Positions 49,551 through 59,000 of a stretch of DNA of 64,000 nt are shown piece by piece. The stretch is from Phycisphaerae bacterium (GTDB lineage: Bacteria > Planctomycetota > Phycisphaerae > UBA1845). A model generated the notes under the pieces. That model was not told the origin of the DNA. It did not search any database and saw nothing but the letters and a program-made list of their open reading frames with translations. The stretch spans positions 1 to 64,000 of the forward strand of contig JAJDDV010000058.1 in the NCBI GenBank assembly GCA_029260135.1, in the 5' to 3' direction. The position numbers and the translations under genes are program-made. The stretch's first letter is position 1; each line of letters begins with the position of its first letter.

Positions 49551-50732
49551 TTACAGTTTCTCGATGATCGCGTCGGTCATCTGTGTTGTGTTGACGGCTC
49601 CGTTGGCGAGCGCTTCGGGCCCGCCGGTCAGGCGCATCATGTCATACGTTCGGACTTTTCCCTCGGCCACGACGGTGCCGACCGCGGTACGAATTCGCTC
49701 CGAAGCTTTGGTCTCGCCGATGTGATCGAGCATCATGCAGGCGCTGAGGATCATGGCGATCGGGTTGACGATCGACGGCGAGAGTTGCTGATATTTCGGT
49801 GCGGAGCCGTGGGTCGGCTCGAAAACGGCGACCTCGCGGCCGATGTTGGCGCTGCAGGCGAAACCGAGTCCGCCGACGAGTCCGGCGAAGCCGTCCGAAA
49901 CGATGTCTCCGAACATGTTCCCGCTGACGAGAACGCCGTAGTCTTCCGGGTTCTTCGTGAGCCACATCATCTGGGCGTCGATGTTGGTTTCCCACAGGTC
50001 GATGCCCGCATAATTGCGTGCGGCCACCTTAGCCTCGGCGCGCAACATGCCGGAGGTTTCACGTATGACGTTGGGCTTTTCGCAGACGGTGACGGACTTG
50101 TAGCCGAATTTCTTGGCGTACGTAAACGCCTCGGTCATGATGCGTTGACAGGCGTTACGCGTGAAGATGCGCGTGGAGATCGCCAGGTCGCGTCCGGGGA
50201 CGGACTTGAAGCGTGCCATCCTCGGGTGGGTCTCCAGTGCACTACGAACCTCGTCGGGTGGATCGGTCCACTCGACGCCGGCGTAGAGACCCTCCGTGTT
50301 TTGGCGGAAGATGACGGCGTCGACCTCGGGCTCGTCGAAGCCATCGCCACTGCGCCGAATGAAGTTCAGCGGGTTTCCGGGGAAGGTCTGACAGGGACGG
50401 ATACTGACGTCGAGGTCGAAGTGCTGGCGGAGACCGACGATCGGGCTGGCGTAGACGTATCCCTTGTTGCGAAGCTCAGGCGCAAGTTCTTCGGCGGCCT
50501 GCTCCTTGGGCTTGGAGGTGATGGCCCCGAATAGCCCGAGCTTGTGCTGCCTCAGCAAATCGATCGTGCGATCGGGAAGCGCATTTCCCTCGGTTTTCCA
50601 GAACTCCCATCCGATGTCCGCGTGTACGTAGTCGGCGTCGAATCCTGAAGCCGCCAACACCCTCAGCGCCTCGGGCAGAACCGTCTCTCCGATTCCGTCT
50701 CCCGGCATGGTCACAATCGTTCTCTTGGCCAC
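49551..50732 (-). CDS. Isocitrate/isopropylmalate/homoisocitrate dehydrogenase-family protein
   Basis: 393 residues from a GTG at 50732 (AGGGAGA about 7 bases upstream; the TTG at 50735 is also possible). Beta-decarboxylating dehydrogenase features: PGDGIGETVLPEAL, DVSIRPCQTFPG, FRQNTEGLYAGVEW, the catalytic lysine in CEKPNVIRETSGM, metal-binding acids in LVSGNMFGDIVSDGFAGL, and FEPTHGSAPKY. Substrate loop and cofactor choice cannot be fixed by eye. As first gene of the operon, next to a homoaconitase-type enzyme, it fits oxidative decarboxylation of an (homo)isocitrate-like acid to a 2-oxoacid, or the reverse carboxylation. Confidence 0.9.
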   Translation of the reverse strand: MAKRTIVTMPGDGIGETVLPEALRVLAASGFDADYVHADIGWEFWKTEGNALPDRTIDLLRQHKLGLFGAITSKPKEQAAEELAPELRNKGYVYASPIVGLRQHFDLDVSIRPCQTFPGNPLNFIRRSGDGFDEPEVDAVIFRQNTEGLYAGVEWTDPPDEVRSALETHPRMARFKSVPGRDLAISTRIFTRNACQRIMTEAFTYAKKFGYKSVTVCEKPNVIRETSGMLRAEAKVAARNYAGIDLWETNIDAQMMWLTKNPEDYGVLVSGNMFGDIVSDGFAGLVGGLGFACSANIGREVAVFEPTHGSAPKYQQLSPSIVNPIAMILSACMMLDHIGETKASERIRTAVGTVVAEGKVRTYDMMRLTGGPEALANGAVNTTQMTDAIIEKL

Positions 50733-50735
50733 CAA

Positions 50736-51040
50736 GCCATCTCCCTACATAATCGTCTCGTGAAGAATCTCCCCGGACGCACGGGCGGCGATCCCCCGCG
50801 CCGGCCTGCCTGCCGGTTTGCCCGACAGGTGCGGTAAGATAAGGCACGGCGGGCGTAAAGCAACCCGTATGGAGGCGCCGGGGGTGGACGATCTCGTGGA
50901 TCCGACGATAACCGGCGGTGGGGCGGCGCGGCGTTGGCGCGTTTTGGGGGGGGCGTGCTGGCACGCCGCGTGCATTCGGATGGGGTGCTCAACGCGGTTC
51001 GGGGAGGAATCCGCCAGGCTGTAGCGTGGAGGTATCGTGC
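50736..51040. other. Divergent promoter region between metabolic operon and glnA
   Basis: 305 bases, no gene. It must hold the promoters of the minus-strand operon and of glnA. A Cys/Trp-rich plus-strand reading reaching into it is a run-in frame. No clear NtrC or other operator palindrome was recognised. Confidence 0.5.
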
Positions 51041-52459
51041 ATGTTCGCAACGCAGGACGAGGCTCTGAAGTACATCGCAGACCAGGATATCGCCATGGTC
51101 GACCTGAAGATCTGCGGGATTGCGGGGCAGTGGCTCCATGTGACGATCCCCGCGCGGACCTTCGGCGACCGCCATTTTGAGGAGGGCGTGGGGTATGACG
51201 GTTCTTCCGGATCCGGCTTCACCACCGTCGAGAGCGGCGATGTCGCCGCCCGTCCGGTGCCCGAAACTGCCTTTCTCGACACTTTCTGCGAGCATCCGAC
51301 GCTGAGCTTCCTCTGTCGGACCGTCGCGGCGGACACGCGAGAGCCCTTCGCCAGCGATCCGCGGAGCATCGCCGAGAAGGCGGTGGAGTATCTTCGAGGG
51401 CTGGGCGTCGCGGACGAGGCGTTGATGGCGCCGGAGTTCGAGTTCCACGTTTTCGACCGCATCGAGATCGTCAACGACTCCTACCTCAACCTTGTGAACC
51501 TCGAGTCGCCGGAGATCGAAACGGACGGGCTGACGCCGGCGATTCCGGCGAAGCGGGGATATATGCGTTCGCCGCCGGCGGATCGGCTTCAGGACCTTCG
51601 CACCGAGATCGCACTGACGCTCGAGGCGATGGGTGTGTCGGTGCGGTATCACCACCACGAGGTCGGCGCACCGGGACAGTGCGAGATCGAGGTCGGACTT
51701 ACACCACTGGTGACCGCCGCCGATCAGGCCATGCTCATCAAGTATGTCGTCAAGAATACGGCCTTGCGTCATGGAAAGATCGCGACGTTTATGCCCAAGC
51801 CGGTGTACGGCGAGGCAGGAAACGGGATGCACGTTCATCAGAAGCTGGACGATGGTGGGAAGCCGGTTTTCTTCGATCACCAGGAAAAGAACTACGCCAA
51901 CCTCAGCGACACGGCGCTGCAATATGTCGGCGGGTTGCTCAAGCACGGTCCGGCGCTCACCGGGTTGACGAATCCGTCGACGAACTCGTTCAAACGGTTG
52001 GTGCCGGGCTTCGAGGCGCCGGTCAATCTGTTCTTCTCCTTGGCTAATCGCTCGGCAGCGATCCGTGTGCCGCGGTATGCGGTTTCTCCTGAGGAGAAGC
52101 GGATCGAGTATCGACCGCCCGACTTCACGGGGAATGTCTATCTGACGCTGGCGGGCATGTTGATGGCCGGACTCGATGGCATTCGTACGAAGATCGACGT
52201 CGGCAAGGCATCCTTCGGTCCGTATGATGTGGACATGGCCAAGGAGCCGGAGGAAGTCCAGCGCGAGATTACACCGTTGCCGCGTTCCCTTTATGATGCG
52301 ACGGGCGCGCTGGCGCGCGACCACGATTTCCTATGTCAGGGTGACGTCTTTCCGAGTTCATTCATCGAGAACTGGGTCTCCGCCCGGCGGCGCGACGAGA
52401 CGGAGGCCATCGCGACGCGGCCCCACCCCTTCGAATATGCCCTGTACCTCGATACCTGA
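51041..52459 (+). CDS. glnA: Type I glutamine synthetase
   Basis: 472 residues from the ATG at 51041, with GGAGG about 9 bases upstream. It makes glutamine from glutamate, ammonia and ATP. Motifs: VGYDGSSGSGF (near the N-terminal latch), APEFEFHVFD (metal), GAPGQCEIEVG, the ATP-site ATFMPKPVYGEAGNGMHVH, KRLVPGFEAPVNL and RSAAIRVPRY. The C-terminal LYDATGALARDHDFL aligns with the adenylylation region of GSI and keeps a tyrosine. Located 120 bases before gatE on the same strand, it could supply the glutamine used by GatDE. Confidence 0.95.
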   Translation: MFATQDEALKYIADQDIAMVDLKICGIAGQWLHVTIPARTFGDRHFEEGVGYDGSSGSGFTTVESGDVAARPVPETAFLDTFCEHPTLSFLCRTVAADTREPFASDPRSIAEKAVEYLRGLGVADEALMAPEFEFHVFDRIEIVNDSYLNLVNLESPEIETDGLTPAIPAKRGYMRSPPADRLQDLRTEIALTLEAMGVSVRYHHHEVGAPGQCEIEVGLTPLVTAADQAMLIKYVVKNTALRHGKIATFMPKPVYGEAGNGMHVHQKLDDGGKPVFFDHQEKNYANLSDTALQYVGGLLKHGPALTGLTNPSTNSFKRLVPGFEAPVNLFFSLANRSAAIRVPRYAVSPEEKRIEYRPPDFTGNVYLTLAGMLMAGLDGIRTKIDVGKASFGPYDVDMAKEPEEVQREITPLPRSLYDATGALARDHDFLCQGDVFPSSFIENWVSARRRDETEAIATRPHPFEYALYLDT

Positions 52460-52579
52460 CGGCGTTGTCCCCCCGGCGTAGGTCGCAGCGCCTGGGTCCC
52501 GGTTCCCGACGGTTTCCACGGTGCGTCGGGTGACCTATACTCTGCTCGGCGACCGCGAGTCCAGAGAGAAACCGCACGG

Positions 52580-54565
52580 ATGACGTTACCTTTCAAACCC
52601 TTCTCCGACATGACGCCCGAGGATTATGCGGCCATCGGTCTCAAGTGCGGCTTGGAGGTCCATCAGCAGCTTCTGACCGATCGCAAGCTTTTCTGCCGAT
52701 GCCCGGCCGGTCGTTACAGCGAAGAGTACCAGGCTGAGGTGCTTCGCCACATGCGTCCAACGCTCTCCGAGCTGGGCGAGTACGACGGAACGGCGTTGAT
52801 GGAGAAGAAGACGCGCAAGAACATCTTCTATCGCATCCATCAGGACACCGTTTGTACGTACGAATTCGACGATACGCCGCCGTTTCTTCCGGATGAGCGG
52901 GCGCTGGACATCGGTCTTGAAATCTCGCTACTCCTGCACTTGAACATGGTCAGCGAGATCCATATCTCGCGCAAACAGTACCTGGATGGGTCGATTCCCA
53001 CGGGATTCCAGCGCACGGCCATCCTCGGTGTGGGCGGTTGGATTCCCTACGGTGACCGGCGCATCGACATTCGGCAGCTCTCGATCGAGGAGGACTCTTG
53101 CCGCGAAGTCTCGGACATCGGTCACGATCGAATCTGCCTGACGGATCGGCTCGGGATGCCGCTGATCGAGGTCGTGACGGAACCGCAGATGGGGACGCCT
53201 GAAGAAACGGCTGAGGTCTGTCAGGTGATCCGTCTGATGTGTCGCTCGACGGGGAAAGTGCGGATCGGGTATGGCGCGGCTCGCGAGGACGTGAACGTGA
53301 GCGTTCGCGGTGGAACTCGGATCGAGATCAAAGGGGTGCCGCAGATCACGCGCATTCCGCTCCTCATTTACAACGAAGCGATGCGGCAGTGCTCGCTGCT
53401 GCACATTCGGGGTCTTCTTTCGCAGCGCGGGATCACGTCGGACACGTTGCAGTGCTCATCGGCTGACGTAACACGCGCGGTTGCGAAGACTCAGTTCGCG
53501 CCGATCCACGAGGCGTTGGCGGTCGGGCATCGCGTTCGGGTCGTCGTGTTGAAGGGCTGGTCGGGGCTGCTGAAGTTGCAGACGCAGGAGCAGACGACGT
53601 TTGCCAAGGAGTTCTCCGACCGCGTCCGCGTGATTGCGTGCCTGATGACCCTGCCCAATCTGGTGCATTCCGACACGGCATCGGACCTTCTGACCGTTCG
53701 CGATTGGAAGGCGTTGCGGAAGCGTGCCCGGGCGGATGAAAACGACGCACTCATCCTTGTGTGGGGAACCGAGGATGATGTACATACTGCTTGCGAGGAG
53801 ATCATCAACCGGGCCGTGGAGGCGACGGTAGGCATCCCCAGTGACACGCGGCAGGCGTTCAAGGACGGGACCAGCGGATTCGAGCGCGTGCTTCCCGGTC
53901 CGGAGCGGATGTATCCCGACACGGATTTGCCGCCGATCGCCATTCCGAAGACGCGGATTCAGCGGATTCGTGCGGGGCTTCGACCGCCGTCGTGGGAACG
54001 CATCGAGCGATATGAGGGCCTCGGTATTCCGGCGGATGTCATCGAACCGCTGAGTATCTCCTCACGGGCGGATCTGTTCGACCGTCTTGTGGGTGAGCTG
54101 AAGGTCGATCCGACGTTGGCATCGGTGATTCTGATTCAGCGCCTTAAATCGTTGCGCCGGTGCGGCCTGCACCCCGAGAAATTGAGCGATGAAGATCTGT
54201 TCGAGGTGTTCAGGGCGTACCGAGACGGTCAGGTCGCGCGCGAGGGGCTCGTTCCGTTATTGGAGGAATTGCTGAAAGACGCGCCGTCACCGGACGCCGA
54301 GCGTTCTGTGCGAGGCACTTTGGAGGGGTATCCGGCGCCACTGTTGGCCGTGGAAACCGACGAGGTGATCCAGCGGGCTGTGCTCAACGCGAGTTCGCGA
54401 GCCTTTCCAAGTGAGGAAACCAAGCACCGCTACATCATGGGGAGTCTGATGGACGACGTGCGCGGTCGGGTTGAGGGGCGGAGCGTGTCGACAGCGGTGG
54501 CCCGGTTGCTGCAAGACAGTGTCTCCGTCGAAGGGGCACGTGCGGTCGGCGAGGATAAGCGATGA
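52580..54565 (+). CDS. gatE: Archaeal-type Glu-tRNA(Gln) amidotransferase subunit E
   Basis: 661 residues, near the archaeal GatE size and far longer than bacterial GatB (about 480). Kinase-like amidotransferase domain: LKCGLEVHQQLLTDRKLFCR, CRCPAG, HISRKQYLDGSIPTGFQRTA, and LPLIEVVTEP-like GMPLIEVVTEPQMGTPEE, then AREDVNVSVRGGTRIEIKG. The middle part (about residues 285-420) includes the AspRS-like insertion that marks GatE, and the C-terminal helical YqeY-like tail closes the protein. GatE phosphorylates and amidates Glu on tRNA(Gln). It overlaps gatD by four bases (ATGA). GatDE is regarded as archaeal, so its occurrence here is unexpected. Confidence 0.92.
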   Translation: MTLPFKPFSDMTPEDYAAIGLKCGLEVHQQLLTDRKLFCRCPAGRYSEEYQAEVLRHMRPTLSELGEYDGTALMEKKTRKNIFYRIHQDTVCTYEFDDTPPFLPDERALDIGLEISLLLHLNMVSEIHISRKQYLDGSIPTGFQRTAILGVGGWIPYGDRRIDIRQLSIEEDSCREVSDIGHDRICLTDRLGMPLIEVVTEPQMGTPEETAEVCQVIRLMCRSTGKVRIGYGAAREDVNVSVRGGTRIEIKGVPQITRIPLLIYNEAMRQCSLLHIRGLLSQRGITSDTLQCSSADVTRAVAKTQFAPIHEALAVGHRVRVVVLKGWSGLLKLQTQEQTTFAKEFSDRVRVIACLMTLPNLVHSDTASDLLTVRDWKALRKRARADENDALILVWGTEDDVHTACEEIINRAVEATVGIPSDTRQAFKDGTSGFERVLPGPERMYPDTDLPPIAIPKTRIQRIRAGLRPPSWERIERYEGLGIPADVIEPLSISSRADLFDRLVGELKVDPTLASVILIQRLKSLRRCGLHPEKLSDEDLFEVFRAYRDGQVAREGLVPLLEELLKDAPSPDAERSVRGTLEGYPAPLLAVETDEVIQRAVLNASSRAFPSEETKHRYIMGSLMDDVRGRVEGRSVSTAVARLLQDSVSVEGARAVGEDKR

Positions 54566-55953
54566 TTTCACAGGGCGACGCTCTCAAAGGCTATCGCGGT
54601 CCCGCACGAAAGATGCTCGAGTGTCACGGCGTAGGCGTGTGGAGCGATGTCGTCGTCGAATCGACCAACGGGCACTTCGAGGGTCTGATTCTCCCGCGTG
54701 CCGAGACGGCCGACGATCGTCACATCGTGCTCAAGCTGGAGTCGGGCTACAACATTGGCGTCGAGGCCGAGACGATCACGAGTATTACGGAAATTGGTCG
54801 ACGAGAGGCCAACTACAAGATCCCCGAAAAGGAGTTTCCGGTCGATCCGGGGAAACCGAACATCTTGCTGTTGGGCACGGGCGGGACCATTGCAAGCCGG
54901 CTGGACTATCGAACCGGCGCGGTGATTCCGGCGTTCTCGCCGGGCGAGCTGTACGGATCGGTTCCGGAGCTGGCCGACATCTGCAATCTCCGGACGGAAA
55001 AACTCTACGGCGTGTTCAGCGAGAACATGGGTCCGGAGCAGTACATTCGGTTGGCGGGGCGGATCGGCGAGGCGATCGCGGAGGGGGTCGACGGTATCGT
55101 CATCGGGCATGGTACCGACACGATGCACCACACCGCGGCCATCCTGACGTTTATGGTTCAGAATCCTCCCGTCCCGATCGTCATGGTCGGGTCGCAGCGG
55201 TCATCCGATCGCCCCTCGTCCGACGCGGCCATCAATCTGATCAACGCGGTGAAGTCGGCCGCGGAAGGTGACATCGCCGAGGTTGTCGTTTGCATGTTCG
55301 GGCCGACGTCGGATCAATATGACCTGCTCCACCGAGGCACACGGGTGCGGAAGATGCACTCGAGTTACCGCTCCACGTTTCGGACGATCGGTGATATTCC
55401 TTTGGCGCTGGTCGAGTCCGAGCGAATCGACTACCTGCGTCAGGATTTCAAGCGGCGTCGCGATGATCGCGAAGTGACGATCAACACGGCCTTTGAAGAT
55501 AAGGTGACGATTCTCTACTACTACCCGGGAATGAGGCCGGATGTGGTGGATGCCATCGTCGAGAAGGGCTATCGCGGGATCGTCATCGCCGGGACCGGGC
55601 TGGGGCATATCAACAAGCCGCTCTATCCGGCCATTCGGCGCGCGGCGGAGGCAGGCGTACACATCTACATGACCGTGCAAACATTGTGGGGTTATGTGCA
55701 GATGTACGTCTACGAGACCGGTCGCGAGATCATGGAACTGGGCGTGGTCCCGGCCGCCAACATGCTTCCCGAGGTGGCCTATATGAAACTCTGCTGGGCG
55801 CTGGGGCAGTCAGACGATCCGGACGAGGTACGCCGCATCATGCTCACCCCGGTGGCGGACGAGATCACCGATCGCGAACCCTACAACGGCTACCTCATCA
55901 TGCAGGGGGCGATCCCCGAGGTGCAGGAGTTCCTGCGGACGACGAAGCGCTAG
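54562..55953 (+). CDS. gatD: Archaeal-type Glu-tRNA(Gln) amidotransferase subunit D (asparaginase-like glutaminase)
   Basis: 463 residues, start overlapping gatE. An N-terminal beta-barrel-like domain of about 90 residues (GVGVWSDVVVESTNGHFEG) precedes the asparaginase fold, as in GatD and unlike plain asparaginases. Catalytic motifs: LLLGTGGTIAS (nucleophile T109), GIVIGHGTDTMHHTA (T185, D186), MVGSQRSSDRPSSDAAINL. It releases ammonia from glutamine and channels it to GatE. Its TAG stop (55951-55953) lies in the CTAG at the border of the inserted element at 55950-56074. Confidence 0.92.
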   Translation: MISQGDALKGYRGPARKMLECHGVGVWSDVVVESTNGHFEGLILPRAETADDRHIVLKLESGYNIGVEAETITSITEIGRREANYKIPEKEFPVDPGKPNILLLGTGGTIASRLDYRTGAVIPAFSPGELYGSVPELADICNLRTEKLYGVFSENMGPEQYIRLAGRIGEAIAEGVDGIVIGHGTDTMHHTAAILTFMVQNPPVPIVMVGSQRSSDRPSSDAAINLINAVKSAAEGDIAEVVVCMFGPTSDQYDLLHRGTRVRKMHSSYRSTFRTIGDIPLALVESERIDYLRQDFKRRRDDREVTINTAFEDKVTILYYYPGMRPDVVDAIVEKGYRGIVIAGTGLGHINKPLYPAIRRAAEAGVHIYMTVQTLWGYVQMYVYETGREIMELGVVPAANMLPEVAYMKLCWALGQSDDPDEVRRIMLTPVADEITDREPYNGYLIMQGAIPEVQEFLRTTKR

Positions 55954-56074
55954 CAGGCCGTTGAAAAATGTAGCGTCGCCCCTTGTGGGCGACGAAAACC
56001 ACAGTAAGACGCCACCCACAAGGGGTGGCGCTACACCTGGGCAACCGAAAGCGACTTCTTCAACAGGCTGCTAG
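55950..56074 (+). mobile_element. MITE/BIME-like inverted-repeat element, copy 2
   Basis: 125 bases bounded by CTAG on both sides, with ends CTAGCAGGCCGTTGAA and, inverted, CTAGCAGCCTGTTGAA. Inside are two GTAG-headed hairpins facing each other: stem CGTCGCCC, loop CTTGT (55974-55994), and on the minus strand stem CGCCACCC, loop CTTGT (56010-56030). The two stems differ by compensatory changes. The left CTAG gives the stop codon of gatD and the right CTAG gives the stop of the convergent RND gene. Its reverse-complement copy is at 17527-17650. Confidence 0.9.
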
Positions 56075-59000
56075 GCATGCGGTCCACCAGCGGTCGACAG
56101 CGCCGGGGCGGCACCAGGGGCGACGGTCGGCGTTGACTCCGGATGTAGCACGACCGCGAGGCGTCGCTGGGCGTCGAGGAAGAGTGTGAACACAGCCGGG
56201 ACGACCACGAGCGTGAAGACCGTCGACACCAGCAGCCCGCCCAGCACGACACTGCCCAGGCCTCGGTACAACTCGCTGCCTGCGCCGGGCATGACCACCA
56301 GCGGGAACATCCCGAAAATCGAGGTCATGGCGCTCATGAAGATCGGCCGGGTCCGCGTTCGGACGGAGAGAGTGACCGCTTCGGCTGGTTGGACGCCGTC
56401 GCGGCGCATGTAGGTCAGCGCCTGGTGGACGATGAGGATCGCGTTGTTCACGACGATCCCGATCAGGATCACGAAGCCCAGCATGGTGAGCACATCGAGC
56501 TGCTGAATCGGCGTCGTCACGTCGAACAGGCTCACCTCGTGAACGATGCGTAAGGCGACGAATCCTCCCACAGCCGCAAGCGGCACGGAGAACATGATCA
56601 CGAAAGGGTAGGCAAACGACTCGAAGAGTGCGGCCATCAAGAGGTACGTAATGAGCAGGGCGAGAAAAGCACGCGACTGAAACAGCATGAGCGCAAGGTC
56701 CGGATTGACGGCCAGGAATCCCAGGGATACGAGGATGAACCCTCCGATGAAGACAAGCGTCGCGCCGCGAGCACCGGCGACGGCGCCGCCAACGCCTGTG
56801 GCTATGAGCACGGCGAGGATCAGCGAAAGAACGGACAGCCAGATCGGCAGCCCGAAGAGGCGAGGCTGACGGACGGTATCGCGGAAGTCGCCAATCAGTG
56901 CGCGCTGCGTCTGTGTTAGCCTGTCGGCCGTTCCCGCCAACGAAGTAATCACGTCCGAGTCGATTCTGCCGGCGGTTCGGAGCGGGGCGATGACTTCCTC
57001 TTCCAGTTCGCGCATGGTTTCTTGCAGGGGAACGCCCGTTTTGGGCTTGATGGAGAGCGTCACCGAATCCATTTCTTCGATGTGCGTGATTTCTTGTGGT
57101 GCGGTGGTTCGGTGAAACTGCACGGCGGATACTATCGGTACCACGTCACCGGTCGGCGTGACAATCGGAACCTGTCCGACGTCCTGCAGGTTGGCGCCTT
57201 TCATTCCCACAACCGTCAGCGCCAAGTCGATCTTGTCGCCGCGATCGTTGTATTCCCCGACAAATGCACCGTCGACGCACGCTCGGACGATGAACCCGAC
57301 ATCGTTGACGTCGAGGCCCAGGTCGGCCGCCTTCACGCGATCCGGGATGAGCTGCACCTCGGGGCGACCCTGATCGTAGTTGGCGGGGGTGGCCGAAGCG
57401 CGTCCGTATCCTGCTTCCCGCGCCTTACGCCGGACCTGACTTGCTGCCGCGACGACATGCTCATGATTGTCACTTCGAATCTGGATGTCGACCGTGTTCC
57501 CGCCGCGAAGACCGCCGCTCTGGAACAAGGAGGTCTGGTTGAACATGGTGAACACGCCCGGTACGCGACTCCCGGCGCGGTTCATGACGTGTTCGAGCGG
57601 CTTTACGACCGTGGGGTCCTTGGACGTGCAGCCCATGAAGGCACCGCCGCCGAATGAGACATAGAAGAAATTGTCGATCGGCGGCGGAAGGACCTCCTGA
57701 ACCAGCTTTCCGTCCTTACCGTACGGAATGTGAACGGTGGGCAGATTGGCGGCCTCTTTGGAGCCACTCTTGGCCTCCCACATCGGGCGAACGCCGTCGG
57801 TTGGGTCGTTGGGGTCGCCGTCCTCGACCATCCTGGCCATGCGATCGAATTCCTGGATCGAATACCCCGGCGGGGAGAACAGAAATCCGAAAACGAGGTT
57901 CTGATTGCCGGTGGGCATGTACTCCGTGGCGGGCATCAGAAACCAGCTTCCGCCGATCGCGGCGGCGGAGATCCCGGCGACGATCGCGAGGCGTCGACCG
58001 ACACTCGCGTTGATCGCGGCGACCATCGTCGAGACCTGCGTCGCCAACCACCAGGGCTTCTCGCCCTCCGTTTTCGCCTTCGATGCGCTGAAGAATTTCG
58101 ATGCGAGTGGCGGGATCACCAGAATCGATACCATCAGCGAGAGGCCCACGGCTGACGAGATGGCGATGGCAATGTCTTTGAAGAGCTGACCGGCCTCCTC
58201 CTGAATCGTAATGACAGGAAGAAAGACGGCCATCGTCGTGAGCGTACTGGCCAGAACGGCGCCCCAGACCTCATGCGAGCCGTCGAGCGCCGCCTGTAGT
58301 CTCGACTTGCCCATCGATCGGTGACGGTAAATGTTTTCGAGCACGACAATGGCGTTGTCGACGACCATGCCGACGGCGAATGCCATCCCCGCCAGGAGCA
58401 CCACGTTGAGGCTACGACCGAGCAGCGTGATGACGAAGAGCGTTCCGATCACCGAGATGGGGATTGCGGCTGCGATAATGCCGACCGCGCTAGCGCTTCT
58501 CAGGAAAACCATCAGGACGATGATGGACAGAAGACCACCGAGAAACAGGTTCTTCACGACCAGCCAGATGGCGCTCCAGATGTACGTCGTTTCGTCGTAG
58601 ACCTGTGTCAGCTCCAATCCCAGCCCACGGGGCTTTAGGATTTCGCGATTGACCAGAGCGATCTGGCCCTTGAGATTCTCCATGGCTTTGATCACGTTCG
58701 CGCCGGTTTCCCGCCGGGCGGGCATGGCGATGACCTTGCGCCCTTTGCTGCGAACAAAGCTGACCGGCTTCTTGTACCCATCGATGACGGTGGCGACGTC
58801 GCGGATATGAACCGGACCGCCCGGTTGATAGGCGACGACGGCCTCTTCGATGTGTTCGATTGCCCTGAATTCGCCGACGGTACGATAGCTGGTTTGGTGT
58901 TTTCCGCCGGAGATTGTCCCGGCGGAAATGTTTTCGTTCTGACCTCTCAATGCACGTTCGACGTTGCGGAACGAGATCCCGCGCGCGGCGAGTCGATAGG

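Noticed and set aside
54562-55953. Plain type I L-asparaginase
   Set aside because: The extra N-terminal barrel domain and the four-base overlap with gatE fit GatD much better.
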